NCBI GenBank assembly: GCA_903632075.3
Contig: CAHIKZ030002032.1
Location: 161,001-225,000 of the forward strand
Source of the DNA: Acanthosepion pharaonis
Taxonomy: Eukaryota > Mollusca > Cephalopoda > Sepiida > Sepiidae
DNA length: 64,000 bases
Direction: 5' to 3'
The position numbers were made by a program, and so were the translations under genes. This document shows positions 61,561-64,000 of the stretch, piece by piece. Positions within the stretch are counted from its first letter, which is position 1, and each line of letters begins with the position of its first letter. A model generated the notes under the pieces. That model was not told the origin of the DNA. It saw only the letters and a list, made by a program, of their open reading frames with translations, and did not search any database.

Positions 61561-62900
61561 AATATTTGTCCATTTCTTAATGTGACGTTTCCCCTGGTCG
61601 CAGCGTCGACTGTGTCGTTCGATTGTTCGCGGCGCCAGCCGTTCGTTTATCGCTGCTCCAAATGTGACGTTCTAACCCTTTGGTTAGATTGATACCAGCC
61701 TAGTCATTTTAACCCGCTTCCAACGCCTGGTTACCAGGGTAACTGCACTGATCTCCGGTCTTTATAAAAAAACGTTGTGAAAATCTTAGACAGACGGGAT
61801 CAAACAGGGTTTGGCCGTAAATTTGAGTCCAACGGGGGTGATAATTTACAAGAAAATAAAAACTCACAATATCAAAAATTATTGAAGAAAAAAGGTAATA
61901 CATTTTATATCTAATTGCTCGTTACACAAGATTATTCCTACCTTTTGACCCGTTCTGTGGACCGTGGCCTTGTTCTGGGGAAAAAATTAAAGAAACAAAA
62001 ATTTAAATTGCCCTTTTCGTACGTGAAAAATGACCATCTCGGTTTCTTTTACGCGGTATTTGTCAAACAGTTTATATAATTGGATACGATCTAAGAAAAT
62101 TTTTCAGACTGGGTGGCGTTTTCATTTTTAAAAAAATACTTCATTTTTTCTTTTCGCGGCCAAAGGCCTGATAATAAAATTTTCATTATCTAAAAAAAAT
62201 TTTCAGCCAACATCATTTTTGTGAAAAAAATTTTCAATTCTGGAATGGTCTGGGTTTTCGTATTAATGGTTTGCCTGCATAAATATAGATTAACTTCCAC
62301 CTGTTAATTATATATTTTTTTTCCATTGTCTCTAAACTTTATTTCTTCAACCAAATTGATAACAAACTTCCATTTTTCGTGGACACGGAAGTTGGTCAGG
62401 TATTTGACCGGGATACCTTCCAACATCTTAAATGTATCAATCGAGTTTTAAAATGTATTCGCTTTATGACCTGGTTTTCGTATTATATTTTTTTTCTTTC
62501 TTTTCTTCTTCTTGATTTCTTTCTCCCAGATCGCTTGAACACAATTAAAGAATTATTCTCAAACCCAAATATTTTTCAGCTCTAAATAATTATCAAATGG
62601 TTGACAAACCGTAAAAAACAAATCATTTTATGAATATTTTAATGCCACTTTTATGCATGGTGCCACATTAATATATATATATATATATATAATAAATGAA
62701 GACTTTTTTAAAGTTTATGCTCTCGATAGAGAAAATGAAATTTGGGTACAGACTGTTGCAGTTTTCGATCTAAATTTTGTTTTTGCAACTTGTACGCATT
62801 GTTCATAGAATGCATGTCCTGAAAATCAGGAAAATAAAGACTGTCCGGTGTTAATGCAAACGTTACTTCTTGACAGATGAAGAAGTAATTCGAAACAGTA
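61561..62900. other. Unassigned stretch
   Basis: Starts with a more GC-rich patch (61,590-61,760; CGCAGCGTCGACTGTGTCG) and contains (TA)n at 62,671-62,691. No gene recognised; small frames have no known motif. Confidence 0.4.
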
Positions 62901-62909
62901 TTTTTGCAG

Positions 62910-63240
62910 ACTGATACTGGGAACGCAACGGAGATAGAACGTGAGCAAAAATGAAGTTCTAAAGAAAATAGACACCCACATGGGCACTTATACTTAAAAT
63001 CCGAAAGAGACAGTTGAAATTTATAAGGGGAAAGAGAACCCGGAATATTTAAGCTTCACAGGCCATATTTTGATCGGAGACGAATCAAAATGAAACACCT
63101 GGTAACCTATTTGATGTTTGCGAGTGAATCGATGGCAGACCGGTGACGCAGAGGGATGGTAACGAATTGATGGTTGCTTAAAACAAGAGATATGAGTTTA
63201 TGAAGAGCTTTGATTGCCCAAGTCCAGAAGGAACTCAATA
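62910..63240 (+). pseudogene. LINE-B C-terminal fragment
   Basis: LILKIRKRQLKFI at about 62,990, FDRRRIKMKHLVTYLMFASE and SMADR, then LLKTRDMSL with a stop and RALIAQVQKEL. The family order is RKRQLKFLGHI..KEGLENL.LTG.I..KR.RGRQ..TYLTSL..WMAE...LLR.TRDRKLWRAMIAHV. Several frameshifts. Confidence 0.7.
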
Positions 63241-63289
63241 CATTTTTAGAAAAATGGTCGGCTCATTTGTTGTTTAGAAAATTTTTTTA

Positions 63290-63420
63290 GAATTTTTGCC
63301 AGGCTTTATATTTACAAGTGTCAGATTAGACCTAAAATAGAGTATAGCTAATGCTGTCCAGTCTTCACTTTCCAGCCTACAGAGCTCAAAATCGCTTAGG
63401 CGGTCTTGTGAGTTTTTGTG
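63290..63420 (+). pseudogene. LINE-A fragment
   Basis: Reads LYLQVSD then SSLHFPAYRAQNRLGGLVSF, matching SSL.SLDRVQ.RL.GLVGD of LINE-A. It stops exactly where dispersed repeat D begins, which suggests D inserted here. Confidence 0.55.
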
Positions 63421-63715
63421 ATGTCAACGAATACTCGTTGTCACTTTCGTAATGTTCGTTGTAGTAGAGACTTTGTAATCGCAGACACAACTATAATAAC
63501 GCCGTTGAACAATACTAGTGTCAGACGCATTCGAATAACACTCACATAAATTGTACTCGATAATGCTAGCTCGAAAAGTGACCACCGAATAGTAATCTGT
63601 ATAGTGATCAATAAAGAGAAATAGTATAGTGAATGGTGTAAAGATAGAGGATGGTGTAGAAAGAATGATCTGAATATTAATAGAGGATAGAGTAGAAATA
63701 GTGATCAATTAGACG
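63421..63715. repeat. Dispersed repeat D, copy 2 (possible solo LTR)
   Basis: Homologous over its length to 3,979-4,275 in the same orientation, with about 15-20 percent visible difference and some indels. TGTCAACGAATACTCG at the start contains a CAACGA/TCGTTG palindrome when read with its continuation. Interrupts a LINE-A fragment at its left end. Confidence 0.7.
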
Positions 63716-64000
63716 CCATGCTAATTCCCATATGTACATTTCCTTTACCATCACGTGGTCTACTTATTAAAAATGGAATCACCCGTGTTTGCTCTCTGGT
63801 GATCTGTGTTCAATCTCCAGTGTCGGCAACGACACTTTATTCCTATATAATATGAGCAATGACATATTTTCCATTCTGCAGCCTCTCTCCACACCCACCA
63901 GACTTAACGCTGCTCTGACGCTATTTCCATGGCAAATGTTCAGATGATTTCCATTATTTATCTCCACCAGTTCAGACCTTTACTGCTAGGACACGCCGTG
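63716..64000. other. Unassigned end of window
   Basis: GTGTTCAATCTCCAGTG near 63,808 faintly resembles a tRNA B box. Otherwise nothing recognised. Confidence 0.3.

Noticed and set aside
1..64000. CRISPR arrays, bacterial operons or prophage
   Set aside because: Tandem repeats present have no regular unique spacers, there are no long reading frames or ribosome-binding patterns, and all recognisable coding remnants belong to animal transposable elements.

Overview
This window is intergenic or intronic DNA from an animal genome. It contains no intact host protein-coding gene, rRNA gene or conventional tRNA gene that I can support. What can be identified is mobile DNA: non-LTR retrotransposon remnants, Tc1/mariner and hAT DNA transposons, tRNA-derived SINEs, fold-back (long inverted repeat) elements, tandem repeats and about 25 (TA)n tracts. 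The mix suggests a repeat-rich invertebrate, perhaps a mollusc such as a cephalopod, but this is an impression and not a demonstrated identity.

Layout. From 1 to 31 kb: fold-back elements, LINE fragments of two families (LINE-A and LINE-B here), a SINE with a hammerhead-ribozyme tail (3.2 and 3.5 kb), mariner-type remnants, and a dispersed family (family C) that carries variable numbers of a 30-bp tandem repeat. From 32.7 to 39.6 kb: a very A+T-rich island with nothing recognisable. From 39.6 to 41.2 kb: a dead Tc1-type DD34E transposon on the minus strand between two (TA)n tracts. From 43.3 to 46.8 kb: a purine-strand minisatellite of about 90 units of about 39 bp. From 48 to 51 kb: a mariner-type remnant and a tandem array made from the 3' end of family C. 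From 52 to 64 kb: LINE-B and LINE-A remnants, a hAT element with TIRs and an 8-bp target duplication, fold-back elements, a mariner-type pseudogene and several ribozyme-like hairpins.

Most interesting signal. At 54,426-54,468 (minus strand) the tail of a tRNA-Gly-like SINE matches a complete type I hammerhead ribozyme: CTGATGA and GAAA cores, three closed stems and a GUC cleavage triplet. Two further copies of this SINE at 3.2 and 3.5 kb have mutated cores. A second, different hammerhead-like motif closes all three stems at 60,240-60,285. Weaker CTGANGA...GAAA cores recur in several other fold-back and hairpin families, usually beside (TA)n tracts. A working hypothesis is that small self-cleaving RNAs are a common component of the non-autonomous elements of this genome.

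All coordinates and motifs were read by eye; no alignment, folding or database search was run. The hammerhead rules, transposase motifs and reverse-transcriptase motifs come from general knowledge of those families.
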